Below, piece after piece: positions 11,276 to 22,730 of a stretch of 64,000 nt of DNA. Below the pieces are notes generated by a model. That model was given only the letters and a program-made list of their open reading frames with translations. It did no database searches and had not been told where the DNA came from. The stretch is from Saussurea involucrata. Its lineage: Eukaryota > Streptophyta > Magnoliopsida > Asterales > Asteraceae. Made by a program: the position numbers and the translations under genes. The stretch covers positions 179,958,784 to 180,022,783 of the forward strand of contig CM066320.1 of the NCBI GenBank assembly GCA_033807775.1, in the 5' to 3' direction. Numbering within the stretch: position 1 is the stretch's first letter; every line of letters begins with the position of its first letter.

Positions 11276-12919
11276 TGTAATACGCCGGGTAAGTTTGTTA
11301 GTTAAAGTCTCGTTCCGTTAAAATTTATTTAACTTTATAATTGATGTAATGGTAAGTTTAGGAGAGTTTATAAGTTTAAGGGTGTTTGGATTAATATTAA
11401 GAAGTCCAAGGTCTAATTAGTAAATATGGTTGGATATTATCCTCTTGGTATTCAGATATTTTCACAAAAACCAGAAACATCAGTGTGTGTAAGTGTGTGT
11501 TTTTTAGAGCAAAAGGAGAAGAAGAAGAAAGGAAAAGGCCAGGGCTTTAAATTGGTGGACTTGGAAGGGATTTAAGGTATGTTTTCTTTGTGTTTTATGG
11601 CTATAATTGCTATTAGGAAGTATCTATCGGATTAGAATTATCACATCTGGACTGGGGTTGATTTCAGTTGAATTCTGGGTTAAAAATAGGCAAACCGACA
11701 GAGGTTTTCGGATAGAATGAATGTGTCCGGGTAGTTTTGTTGGTGGTGTCCGAATGATGTGTTAAAGGTGTCCGGACGAGTTCATTATCCGGGTAAGTTT
11801 TTCTTTTCTATAGTTTCCGGATGAAATGAGATACCAGATGGTGTCCGGATTGCTTTGGTGTCCGGGTGTTATCCGGATTACTTATGTTGTCCGGAAAGGT
11901 TATGCTGTCCGGGTTGTATGAACTGTCCGGAAAGTTGTGTTGTCCGGATAGTTAGAGTGTCCGGGAACTTTGAGCTGTTTGGTCACTTTTGAGGGTTCAG
12001 ATGCTTTTGAGTATCTAGTAAGCTGTGTTTTGTTAGACCTTAGATAGGGAATGAATGAGGACTGAATATTCTGTGGACTAGACTTAAGTTCGGGCTTGGG
12101 GATAACGTTGGAGGAGTTGAGTTATCTAGAGTTCTTAGCTCTAGTAAGTCTTATGTGTTCTATTTGGTAAAGAGATACTTGTATCTATTTGTTACAGATC
12201 CTGTGAATTCTGGGTAAAGGACTGAACCTGTTAAGAAGGCTTGGAAACGTGTTGATAAACAAACAGGTGAGTTTTACTTAAAAATGTTTTTAAACTGGAA
12301 TACATATATGTGTGTATTGGATATGTGATTGATGATGTGTTTATATGCTTATGTTGGAAATATAATATGTTGAGATGTATATTATATTCACATGAGTATT
12401 ATACGAGAGTATATTGGCCGGGCTTAGGACCGGTGGTGTTGGCTGTAATACTCGAACGACGGTGTTGGCTGTAATTGTCGTACAACGGAGTTAATTTATT
12501 AGTTGGCTTGCAACCAACTAATATGGCCATGGGAATGAGGAAGGAAAGTACACGAAGTGTGAGTTCTAATTGATATATGTGATTGTGTTATGTGTATGGG
12601 ATTTATGTAAATGGTTTCAAACTAACCGGGATTTTCTCACTTAGACCATTAGGTCTAACCCTCATTTTGTTTTAAAATATGTATTCCAGGTCGTGAAGCA
12701 AACAAAGACAAGTGATAGGAAAGATCTAGGAATTTCTTTTGAAGAACCATGAAGCATTTTTGTATCTATCATATTTAGTAGTTATTATGTAAAAAGTTTG
12801 TACTTAAAGACTTATTTTGTTAAGCTAAGGGACCGTAAATGAAATATGATGTATCTTTGTGGTGAAATTATGTTATGAAATATGTGTTATTTGTATGTTT
12901 GGGAATCCGGGTTGTTACA
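11276..12919 (+). repeat. Element B 3' LTR
   Basis: The LTR runs TGTAATACGCCGGG to GTTGTTACA, 1644 bp, near-identical to the 5' LTR. It is followed by target duplication ACAAT (12920-12924). Short ORFs within it are chance. Confidence 0.93.
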
Positions 12920-12924
12920 ACAAT

Positions 12925-13203
12925 AGTACATTCACAAAGTTCAAAGATAACTTTGTAACCCATATCACATAACTGACTAATACTCAGAAGATTATGCATC
13001 AGTCCTTCAACAAATGCAACTTTGTTAAAGGTGACCGACCCATTTGTGAGAGTTCCATATCCCTTTGTATAACCTCTGGAATTATCTCCAACAGTTACTG
13101 ATGAACTTTTTTCAGACACATAGTTTATGAGAAGAGATTTGTTTCCGGTCATGTGACGTGAGCATCCACTGTCCAAATACCATATTTGATGATGCTCATA
13201 CAC
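12925..13203 (-). pseudogene. Element A: aspartic protease and start of pre-integrase region
   Basis: A minus-strand frame has the copia protease box WYLDSGCSRHMTG, then SVTVGDNSRGYTKGYG and LMHNLLSISQLCDMGYKVIF. Element B is inserted right after this, at 12919/12920, and the pre-integrase part resumes at 4810. The same block stands in element F at about 50380-50759. The frame has no ATG at its beginning and starts just after a CAG|GT (see the gag/pol junction feature). Confidence 0.88.
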
Positions 13204-13232
13204 CTGCAGTCACAGAAAGATTAGTTTCTTGG
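13195..13232 (-). other. Element A gag/pol junction: conserved stop plus splice-acceptor-like sequence
   Basis: The gag frame ends ...KWVPRN then TAA. The next bases on the minus strand are CTAAT, a pyrimidine-rich stretch and TGCAG|GT, and the pol frame is open only from there. Element F has the same layout with a different spacing. It looks like a branch point and a 3' splice site. This is a reading of the sequence and not a known property of the family. Confidence 0.4.
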
Positions 13233-15754
13233 TACCCATTTGGTAGTGGGTTTTTTAGGGTTATAAGGAGAGGAGCTCTTAGTTTCAATTCGGTCAACTC
13301 TATTCTTAGGGCAGTCCTTGGCAAGATGAAAGGTATCTCCACAGTTGTATTTTGGATTTTTGGCCTTTTTCTTTGTTTTTGCCCTTGACATCTATCAGTA
13401 AAGATTTTGGACCAAAGCTTGACATGAGAGAAGGAAAACCTAAAATTCCACTGTTGGATTTGAAGCCAACTTTTCTTTGGACAGAATCTAATAGGGTATT
13501 TTTAAAGAAAGTTTTTGAAAAATCTGGGGATTTTCTTTTTAGAGAACTGTCAGTTACCAGAGATTTACCCTTTTGAGACACAGAAAATCTTTTACTTGAG
13601 TTTGAAAGATTTCTTTTGGGCACTTTAGAAGGAATGTGTTAAGAGGATGAAGCTTCATCTAAAGTCAAGATTTTCATAAGATCATGTAAGGGTTTGGAAG
13701 AGTCGTTTGAATGTTGAGTTTCTTCATTTGGAAAAGATATGGAATCTTTTGCCTTTATAAACATACCGAATATTAAAGCTTCAGATAAGTCAGCAGATTT
13801 CATGGACACAAAGCCAATAGAACTAGATTCGGAAGATTAATACAAGGAGGGTGAAGCACATGAAGTAGAAGCATGAGTTTTTGACAGTTGATCGATTTCC
13901 ATTTTTCCAAATCCCATACAAGTTTTGTCACCACATGAGATTTGATCTTGAAAGATTTTCTCAAGATTCTTTGACGAGCTGGTCCATTTTCTTACAGTCT
14001 CTTGCTCTCTTTTTAACTTTTTGAAAAGTTTGTTTTTCTCTTTAGCAATAATGTGATTTATGATTTTCAAATCTTCCAACTTAGCTTTGATTGAGTCAAA
14101 TTGTTTAAGTTGAGAAAGACAAGTTTGAAGTTGTGAAGAAAGATATTTTATCTGAGCAGAGGCCTTTTTCTTTGCATCTTTGGCATTATAGAAGTCAATC
14201 GTCAAAGAGTCATATGCTTCAATCTTTTCAGATTCAGTCATGGAGTTGAAGGAATGTACCTGAGAAGAAGATGATGAGCACTCAGTTGACACTAGGGCAG
14301 TAGATGTGACCACCTTTTCAGAAGTTTCCATTTCATCAATTTTGGCCATGAAGCACGTGTAAGGTGAGTCCTTGTCACTTTCAGAGGTGGGCTCATCTGC
14401 CCAATCATGAGTCTCAGCCAGAAGATCTTTGCCTTTTCTAAGAAGTCCTTCATTTCTCTCATTTTCTCTTTTATATTTGGCTTGTACTTCTCATCACGGT
14501 CCATATCAAAAGAGGAGGATTGATTGTTCTTTCTGGGAAAAGTTTGTTTTGAGAAAAGTTTTGACTTCTCATTCTTGGAAGAGAATCGGTCAGAGGAGGT
14601 GGTTCTAATTCTTTCAACACGTTTACTTCTACACTCAGAAGCGAAGTGACCTTTCTTACCACAGTTGAAACATTCCTCACTTGACTTGTCAGTCGAGGAA
14701 TTTTTTGTGAAAGAAGAGGGTTTTCTGAAAGTTCGAGATTTTCCTGAAAAAACGAGGTTTGTTCTTGAACCCTGCCACCATAGCCATTTCATTAGTTATC
14801 TGTTCGACAAAAGTCTCCTCACCCACATCATCGACATCACTCATATATGCCTCCGTTTGGTGAGTAGATTCATCTTGCCTATTGTCATCGGATACTGATG
14901 AAGGGTAAGTGATTTTGGACACACACTGAGCTTTCTTGTTAGTATCGCTGACAAGGGATACAAAAGATCCTTTTATCTCTTTTACGATAGACTTCATTTG
15001 AATCTTGGTTTGTTCATAGTTGAAAAGAATTCCATAGAGTATAGTAGGAGGCATGTATTCAAGATCCTTGGTTGTCTTTATGCAAGTACATATGTTTTCC
15101 CAAAAGTCAGAAAGACAATCTATAAATTTGCATATGACTTCCTCATTTTCATACACTCTACCTAACAACTTTAAGTTATTAAGAAGGCTGTTAAAATGGT
15201 TATAGTAGCTGGAGAAAGATTCTCTCTTTTCACGAGTAAAAAGCTCATACTTTCTAATTAGAACAATTTTCTTGCTTTTCTTTACCTTATCTGTACTTTC
15301 GTACAGAACACATAGAGTGGTCCACATTTCTTTAGCTGTAGGGAAATTACTAAAGAGTGGTATACCTCATCAGGAAGAGAAAGTGCAATGATTGCTCTAA
15401 CTTTAGAATCGAGAGACACCAGTTGTTTTTCTTCATCAGTATATTTCTTTGGATTTTTAAGAATGTAACGACCGTAGGAAAAATTTTCTTCATCAGAGAA
15501 ATCATCAGAATCATCTTTTTCAGCAATTTCTTTACCGAACTTTTGAGTTTCATAGCGAACCCAAACTCTAGGGACAATGGGTCCCTCACTGAGAATGGTT
15601 GGATATCTGCTATCCACACCTTCCACGAAAAGCATCATCCGACTTTTCCACAAAGAAAGTTGTTAGGGTTAAACTTAGGAGGTTTGGCTATAGAGACATT
15701 TTCAGAATATGTGTTTTGAGAGAAAGCTTCAATGTTTGAGGAGGAAGTAGCCAT
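13215..15754 (-). pseudogene. Element A gag, broken
   Basis: The gag starts at the ATG complementary to 15752-15754 (MATSSSN). It passes the N-terminal block (KPPKFNPNNF, LFVEGVDSRYP) and the UBN2-like region (LPDEVYHSLV, MWTTLCVLYEST). It continues through a CCHC zinc knuckle (CFNCGKKGHFASEC, about 14670), a coiled-coil region (13837-14349) and a second degenerate zinc knuckle near 13330. The frame changes at about 15650, 15300, 14740, 14320 and 13830. It is similar throughout to the intact 805-residue gag of element F. Confidence 0.88.
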
Positions 15755-15787
15755 TGTAGATCAAGTTTATTGAGATTAAACATTCCT

Positions 15788-15799
15788 GCTCTGATACCA
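15788..15799 (-). other. Element A primer binding site
   Basis: GCTCTGATACCA on the plus strand is the complement of TGGTATCAGAGC, next to the LTR start at 15802. It would use initiator tRNA-Met. Confidence 0.85.
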
Positions 15800-15801
15800 C
15801 T

Positions 15802-15903
15802 TGTTAGTCCCAGATGGCTAAACTTTCCTGCAGATCAAGTACTTTACTTTAATTTCTGTTTTGAGTATTCTACTTTTTAAAAACACGTTTAAGGGTCTAT
15901 AAC
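15802..15903 (-). repeat. Element A 5' LTR, fragment
   Basis: The LTR begins TGTTAGTCCC, like the TGTTGGTCCC of element F. Only about 100 bp remain before element C is inserted at 15904. Part of the remainder may be 24561-24609. Confidence 0.75.
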
Positions 15904-17733
15904 TGTAACACCCTAAAATCAAGTCTAATTTGAACCTCAAGTTATAACAAGTTATGATTAAAATAACCTTCAACTTTTATATAAGAAGTGAATTAACCAT
16001 AAGGAGTATATTTACAAATACTGAATTCTTCAAATAACCTATTAATCTAATTATGTCACTATAATCAGATTAACTAAGTTATCTAAGCAATCCGTCAAAA
16101 TCTCCTTCCGTTAATTGACTTCTCCGCTATCCCAAAACGCTCGTCCCACATCCCTTTACTTTCCCGAGCTAGTACCTAGTAAGAAAACATTATTTGAAAC
16201 GATTTGGCTAACGCCTAGTGAGAACATTCGGTTTCAAAATAATACTTTTAAAAAATCAATGTAAAAAAGTTATAACAAACCTGATTACCCTTTTTCTTAC
16301 CACATGTATAACCATCTTCCGATGACAGTGTTATACCCAATTCCATGAACATGACTGACACCAAGTCAGTCCTTGTATCACGTTCCAGAGCCACACTACA
16401 AATCTTCACAGATTCTAGATTAATGCTCAGAGCCACACTACGAATCTTCTACAGATTCTAGATAAACGCTCATATCTAAGAAATCGCAATATACACATGC
16501 CCATTTCTTGGAAAAGAAATAGAGATTACAATATACACATGCCAATCCCTTCTTTTCCTTAGAAATCGGAAATTACGTTTATTCCACGATTTCTCACATA
16601 CATCGGAATAACGATTAATCTTCATCTATTCCACGTGTACATAACCACTAGTGCCTATGGATCCATTACATTTACTACACATCTGCCTAGTATCAAACTA
16701 GAACAGTCTTTAAGCCTAACAACCTACCATTCAGCTGTAAGTATGTTCAAGCTACTAGGATTGTATCTCAATTATTAAATAGCACCCTTCCAGAAGTTAG
16801 CAAAACCTAAAGTTACTGAGTACTCAAAAGTGACCGGACAACACAAGTTTCCGGACACCTCATTCTATCCGGATATCAAAACTTTTCGAATACTACTACT
16901 TTCCGGGTAACATACAACTTACCGGATAATACACATCTTACCGGGTACTTATCTAAACCGAATGACATCCGGAAACCAAGGTAATCCGGATACCATCCGG
17001 TAACTAATTTCATCCGGAAACTATAAGAAACTAAGACTTACCAGATACTTTGCCTTATCCGAAAACCTTGATACAGAGGTTTCCAGATACTTTCATTTTA
17101 TCCGGAAACTCCGACCTGCAGCTTAGAAATTCGATCCAAAACCATATTTGTTCCATTCAACTTGTTCTAAACATAACCATATAGTCCCAAAACAGTTTAT
17201 ACAAGAGTCTTAACATTTAATTTGACAGAAAACAAGGTTTTAAGCAAAATGAATGAACTCACCTTGAAGAATGAAAAACCCACTTCACTGCACAATCTGA
17301 TTCCAAATCAAAACAACACCTAGATGAAATCAAATTAAGATATAGATACCATCTTGCTACTGAAATCAAGCTTACAAAATCCTTTGTATACTTACCAAGA
17401 TTTTAGCTTAATCTCTTCTTTTTCTTTCTTCCTTTCTTCTTCTTTCTCTCTTCTTTCTTTATATCTTCTCTCTGCCTTTTTGCCGACTCCAAATAGCTGG
17501 ATTAAGATAATATCTCAATTCAGTCCTAACCTATCCATTAAGTAACCCAACTTTCCAAAATAGCCAAATACCCCCCTCAAGTTTCAACTTTCTAGGATAA
17601 CATCAAACTTTGGTTACTTAACTTTTAACCCCATTGATTTATATAATTACAAAATAGTACAATATTAAAACCCAATTACAAATCAACTTCATTCATATTA
17701 AAACATAATATAACTAAAATTTGAGATGTTACA
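15904..17733 (-). repeat. Element C 3' LTR (left copy)
   Basis: On the plus strand the LTR runs TGTAACACCC to GAGATGTTACA. It holds a dense run of CCGGA motifs (about 16830-17120) and a CT-rich block near 17400-17480. Small ORFs in it (16248-16436, 17354-17545) also occur in the other LTR and are not genes. Confidence 0.92.
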
Positions 17734-17748
17734 ATACTCCCCAACTTG
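17734..17748 (-). other. Element C polypurine tract
   Basis: The minus strand reads AAGTTGGGGAGTAT directly before the 3' LTR. Confidence 0.7.
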
Positions 17749-17775
17749 AAAATGATTTCGTCCCCGAAATCAAAG

Positions 17776-20700
17776 TTAGGTAAACAAATGAGGATATATA
17801 ACCTTCATATCCTCTTCCGATTCTAAAGTTACATTAGCACCTCGGTGGTGTTTCCATTGTACTTTTAACATAACTACTTCCTTATTATTACGTAACTTTC
17901 TAACTGATCTTTCCAAAATTGCCTCTTGTTCTTCCACACAACGGCTCTTTTCGTCCACTCTTACATCAGTAAGTGGAATCACATCGTCCTCTTCGGCCAA
18001 ACATTTCCGAAGGTAACAAACATGGAAGGTATTGTGGATGCCTTCCAATTCAGGTGGAAGATCCAACTGATAAACTTGTAATCCCACTCGCTTAGTTATT
18101 GTGAAAGGTCCTAGAAAACGAGGACTTAACTTCCCACTTTTGCCAAACCTTATCACGCCTTTCCACGGGGATACCTTAAGCATTACGCGCTCCCCAACTT
18201 GGAATTCTTTAGGTCTTCTCTTCGGATCAGCATAACTCTTTTGTCGATCTTGGGCTGCTTTCATATGTTGCCGAATTTCTTTCACCTTGTCAGCTGTTTG
18301 TTGTACCAGTTCTGGACCAACAAACTGCTTCTCTCCGGCTTCTAACCAGCACACCGGGGTTCTACACTTCCGACCATACAAAGCTTCGAAATGTGCTCTT
18401 CCAATATTGGAATGGTAACTATTGTTATACGCAAATTCCACCAAAGGTAAATGCGCATCCCAGTTACCTCCAAAATCCAATACACACGACCTGAGCATGT
18501 CTTCCAAAGTTTGAATGGTTCTTTCGCTTTGCCCATCTGTTTGTGGATGATAAGCAGTGCTTAAATTAACTTTCGTACCCAATTCTTCTTGTAGTGACTG
18601 CCAAAATCTTGAGGTGAACCGACTATCACGATCCTACACTATAGACACCGGTATACCATGTCTTGACACCACTTCATCAATATACAGCTTCGCCAATTTA
18701 TCTATTGGTGACGCTTCTTTCATAGCCAGAAAATGAGCACTCTTAATCAATCTATCCACGATTACCCATATTGTGTCGTTACCTTTTTGCGTCTTTGGTA
18801 ACTTCGTCACAAAATCCATGGTAATCTTCTCCCACTTCCATTCTGGAATCTCCAAAGATTGGAAACTTCCGTAAGGCTTTTGATGTTTCGCTTTCACTAA
18901 TGAACATGTTCTACACTTCTCTACTATTCGTGCCACATCTACTTTCATAGTTGGCCACCAATAGTGCAACTTCAAATCTCTATACATCTTAGTACTCCCA
19001 GGATGTATAGAATACTTAGATTTATGGGCATCTTCGAGTATTAGCTCTCGATTTCCTCCAACTATAGGCACCCAAACACGACCTTGGAATAGTTTAATCC
19101 CACCGCTATCTTCAGTCAGTAGAAGATGTTGCTTACTCATGACTTCATCTTTCAGATTCTTTTCCAATAGGGCCTCCGCTTGTGCCTCCTTTATCCTTTC
19201 AATTAAACTGGATGTTACATCAATCCTAGCATTGGTCGTTTTCAAACACCCACTATACTCTTTTCTACTTAAAGTATCAGCTATGACATTTGCTTTACGG
19301 GGATGGTAATGCAATTCGCAATCGTAATCTTTAAGTAACTCTAACCAGCGTCGTTGTCTCATGTTTAACTCTTTTTGATCAAAGACATGCTTCAAGCTCT
19401 TATGATCAGTATAGAGAGTACACTTCGTTCCATACAAGTAATGTCGCCACAGCTTCAATGCAAAAACGACTGCTGCTAACTCCAAATCATGCGTAGGATA
19501 GTTCTTCTCATGCTCTTTAAGTTGTCTTGACGCATAAGCAATTACCTTGCCTCGTTGCATCAATACACACCCCAGACCCATCTTTGACGCGTCGCTATAT
19601 ACAACCAAATCTTCTGTTCCTTCTGGTAAGGCAAGAATAGGAGCTTCACATAACTTTTGACGTAAAGTTCTGAAAGTTGATTCTTGTTTCTCCGTCCAAA
19701 CAAACTTCACGTTCTTTCGGGTCAGTAAAGTCAAAGCAGAAGCAATCTTTGAGAAGTCTTTAATAAACCTACGGTAGTAACCGGCTAGGCCTAAGAAACT
19801 TCTTATATCAGACGCACTTCATGGTGTCTCCCAACTCGTCATAGCTTCTATCTTGGCTGGGTCTACTTTGACTCCCTCTGAAGTGATCACATGACCTAGA
19901 AATTGTACTTCTTTTAACCAGAATTCACATTTCGAAAACTTCGCGTACAATTTCTCTCTTCTCAACACTTCTAAGACTTCACGTAGATGATGTTCGTGAT
20001 CTGCTTCAGTCTTTGAATAAACAAGTATGTCATCAATGAATACAATGACAAACTTGTCTAAGAATGGTCGACATACTCTGTTCATCAGATCCGTGAACAC
20101 AGCTGGAGCATTGGTCAACCCAAATGGCATTACAAGAAATTCATAATGTCCATACCTTGTTCTAAACACTGTCTTAGGGATATCTTCATTTCTTACCCGA
20201 ACTTGATGATACCCTGACCTTAAATAAATCTTTGAAAAACATCCAGCACCTTGGAGTTGATCGAATAAATCATTGATCCTTGGAAGCGGATACTTGTTCT
20301 TAATAGTTACCTTATTCAATTCTCGGTAATCAATACACATCCTCATGGTGCCATCTTTCTTCTTAACAAACAAAACCGGAGCTCCCCAAGGTGAAGAACT
20401 CGGTCTAACAAAACCTTTATCCAATAACTCTTGAAGTTGAGTCATCATCTCCTTCATTTCGGCCGGCGCTAAACGATACGGTGATCGCGCGATTGGTGTC
20501 GATCCAGGGATAAAGTCAATACGAAACTCTACCTGTCGTTCAGTCGGTAGGCCTGGAAGATCATCGGGAAATACGTCCGGGAATTCATGTACCACCTTGA
20601 TATCTTCCACTTGTTTCCTTTCCGACTTTACATCTAAAACATACGCCAGATAGGATGAACATCCTTTCATTAAACACTTACGCGCTTTTGCAACAGAAAT

Positions 20701-22260
20701 TAACGGAACTTCCCCTTTTTGCTTTTCTCCAAAGATGAATACATCATCCTTATCAGTCATCGGAATCCTGATTAATTTCTTTGCACATATTATCTCTGCC
20801 TGGTTGACTGTCAGCCAGTCCATACCCACAATCACATCGAATCCTCCAATTTCCATCAACAATAAGTCGATCGGAAATTTGGTTTCCCCTACCGAAATCA
20901 AACAACCCTCAAGTCTTTCGCGAACCAAGACTTGACCTCCGTTAGCTACTTCAACTACTAAGGCATCTTCCAAAGTAGTGACGGGCATAGCTAGCTTGTG
21001 AAAGAATGACTTGGACACAAATGATAAATTTGCACCACAATCGAATAAAATACGCGCAGGAATAGAATTAACAAAGAATGTACCCGAAACGACGTCTTTC
21101 GATTCCTTGGCCTCATCAGCTGTCATATGAAAGGCCCTACCCGTTGGCTTAGGAACATTTGGTTTCTTACTTTGATCCCCGCTCTTTTTCAACTTTGGGC
21201 AATCCCGGCGGAAGTGACCCGACTGTTTACACTCGTGGCACGTTAATCCTTGTACCGGACAGTTGCTCATAATATGTCCACTTTTACCGCACTTAAAACA
21301 TTCCAACGCTGTCACCCGACATGGTCCATAGTGCTTACTCCTACACTTTGGACACCAATTCGGCTCACGACGAGATTCGTAATGAGCACCTTTACCAGCT
21401 GCCTTTGATTTCTGAGAAGACTCTGATCGACCTTCCCATTTTCGTTTCTCTCCAACTTGGGTCTTTTCTTCTTTATCTTTGGCATAGACTTCTTCCATCA
21501 CTTTAGCTTCTTCAATAGTTTCCCTCAGTGTTGAAGCTTTAGCATTTCTTACACGGGTCATCATGTCCGCCGGCAAAACCTTCAAGTAAGCTTTAATCTT
21601 TTCTTTCTCATTCGGAGCCACATGCCCCACCAAATTCAGCTTTTCCATAAACGTTTCAGTATACTTTCTAATAGACATATTACCCTTTTTAAGAGTTCGA
21701 AACTCTTCTTCGATCCTATCCATCTCGTTCTCATTGCAGTACTCTTCTAGAATCTTCTTCTTGAATGACTCCCAAGTCATAGCGGTCAAGACTGGAGTCG
21801 TGATTGTAGCTGTCACTACGTTCCACCAAGTCAGCGCATTTCCTTTTAACATTTGAGAAGCAAATCTAACCTTTGACTTTTCATCACATTCACAAGCGCG
21901 GAAGACTTGTTCCATTTCTCGTAACCAATTCATGCAGGCTACAGGATTATCTGCTCCGTTAAACTCTGGCGGTTTACAGCTTAGGAACGATTTATATGAG
22001 CAGATCCTTTCAACTCTCCGTTCTGCCTCTAACCCAGGGTTACTAACTGGATTTATTACCCCAGTATCAGTTCCCATTCGGCGTAGTTCCGTACTTTGAT
22101 CGTTCAGTACTTTCATAAACATTTCGGCTTGTTTTTCCATCGATGTATTCATCATTCTTGTCATGTTCTCCATCATTCGGGTTTCCATAGTTGATTCTGG
22201 TGTTCCTTGGTCGGAAATACTGGTACCCTTTCTGTGTACCTGACTGTCTGTGCCTCCCAT
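17776..22260 (-). pseudogene. Element C gag-pol polyprotein with two stop codons
   Basis: One minus-strand frame of about 1,494 codons runs from the ATG at 22260 to the stop at 17776. The order is gag (FLSCKPPEF, LKGNALTWW), three cysteine boxes (CPKCRSKHYGPC, CFKCGKSGHIMSNC, CHECKQSGHFRRDC), protease (LFDCGANLSFVS, with C where S is usual), RT (IDYRELNK, VFIDDILVYS), RNase H (VYSDASKMGLGC, LYTDHKSL), integrase (WWPTMKVDVARIVEKCRTC, ITMDFVTKLP, STAYHPQTDGQSERT) and a chromodomain-like tail. Stops are TGA at 19819-19821 and TAG at 18634-18636. The RT motif-A aspartate is replaced by tyrosine (residue 679, codon 20224-20226), which should abolish catalysis. Confidence 0.93.
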
Positions 22261-22715
22261 AGTAGATAGCCTCGGCGGACTCTCATGAGTCTCACCTACT
22301 TCAGGTCACTTTTCTCTCGACCAATCAATCATGGACCTATCCATCGAAGAAATAGGGGACAATGGCGGCGTATTCACCATCGTTCTGCTATAACACAAGG
22401 AATAACCATAAGAAATGGTTACACAAATCTAGACATACGAAACGTACTTTACCGGTCATTAGTGACTGTAACAATTTAGAAACAAGTATGCTTGCATAAC
22501 AATATATTCATAATAACAGTAGCTAATTGGAATTGTGAACATATTATACATGAGAATCCTCGTTACCATTGTCACAGTACTAATTTCACGTATTTCCGTT
22601 GACTCTAAGACTATCCCGTCTTAGTACTTCTACCCATCTCTCACGAATCATAACTTAATTCATCTCAGCTTAAGTCTAAGTATCTCATTAGCATACTTAG
22701 TTCACTTAAACTAAA
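22261..22715 (-). other. Element C leader between primer site and gag
   Basis: A 455-bp AT-rich untranslated leader. No ORF or repeat of note was seen in it. Confidence 0.6.
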
Positions 22716-22727
22716 GCTCTGATACCA
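22716..22727 (-). other. Element C primer binding site
   Basis: GCTCTGATACCA (plus strand) is the complement of the initiator tRNA-Met primer site, three bases inside the LTR at 22731. Confidence 0.9.
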
Positions 22728-22730
22728 TAT

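Larger units (their letters stand above)
4817..12919 (+). mobile_element. Element B: complete Ty3/gypsy retrotransposon (Tekay/Del-like)
   Basis: The 8103-bp element has LTRs 4817-6459 and 11276-12919, a Met-type primer site, gag, pol in the order PR-RT-RH-IN, and a polypurine tract. It is flanked by ACAAT duplications. The order RT before IN is gypsy. The C-terminal tail after FHVSNFRKW, with an LRNK and ATWE-type region, resembles the chromodomain tail of Tekay/Del chromoviruses. The LTRs differ at roughly two dozen sites by eye (about 1.5%). Two frame breaks and three in-frame stops make it non-autonomous now. Confidence 0.93.
1..15903 (-). mobile_element. Element A: decayed SIRE/Maximus-type Ty1/copia retrotransposon, left end outside window
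   Basis: A minus-strand copia element can be followed in the canonical order LTR fragment (15802-15903), primer site (15788-15799), gag, protease, integrase, RT and RNase H, ending near 216. Its 3' LTR lies left of the window. It is interrupted by a solo LTR (1255-2882) and by gypsy element B (4817-12919), and its 5' LTR is cut by element C at 15904. Every coding part carries frameshifts or stops. The domain order and the similarity to element F place it in the SIRE/Maximus lineage. It lacks F's dense TCAGCGA motif, so it is an older or different subfamily. Positions 1-215 are downstream of RNase H and show no ORF. Confidence 0.85.

Noticed and set aside
16248..16436. 62-residue frame that recurs at 23075-23263
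   Set aside because: It recurs because both copies lie in the two LTRs of element C. No protein family is recognisable.
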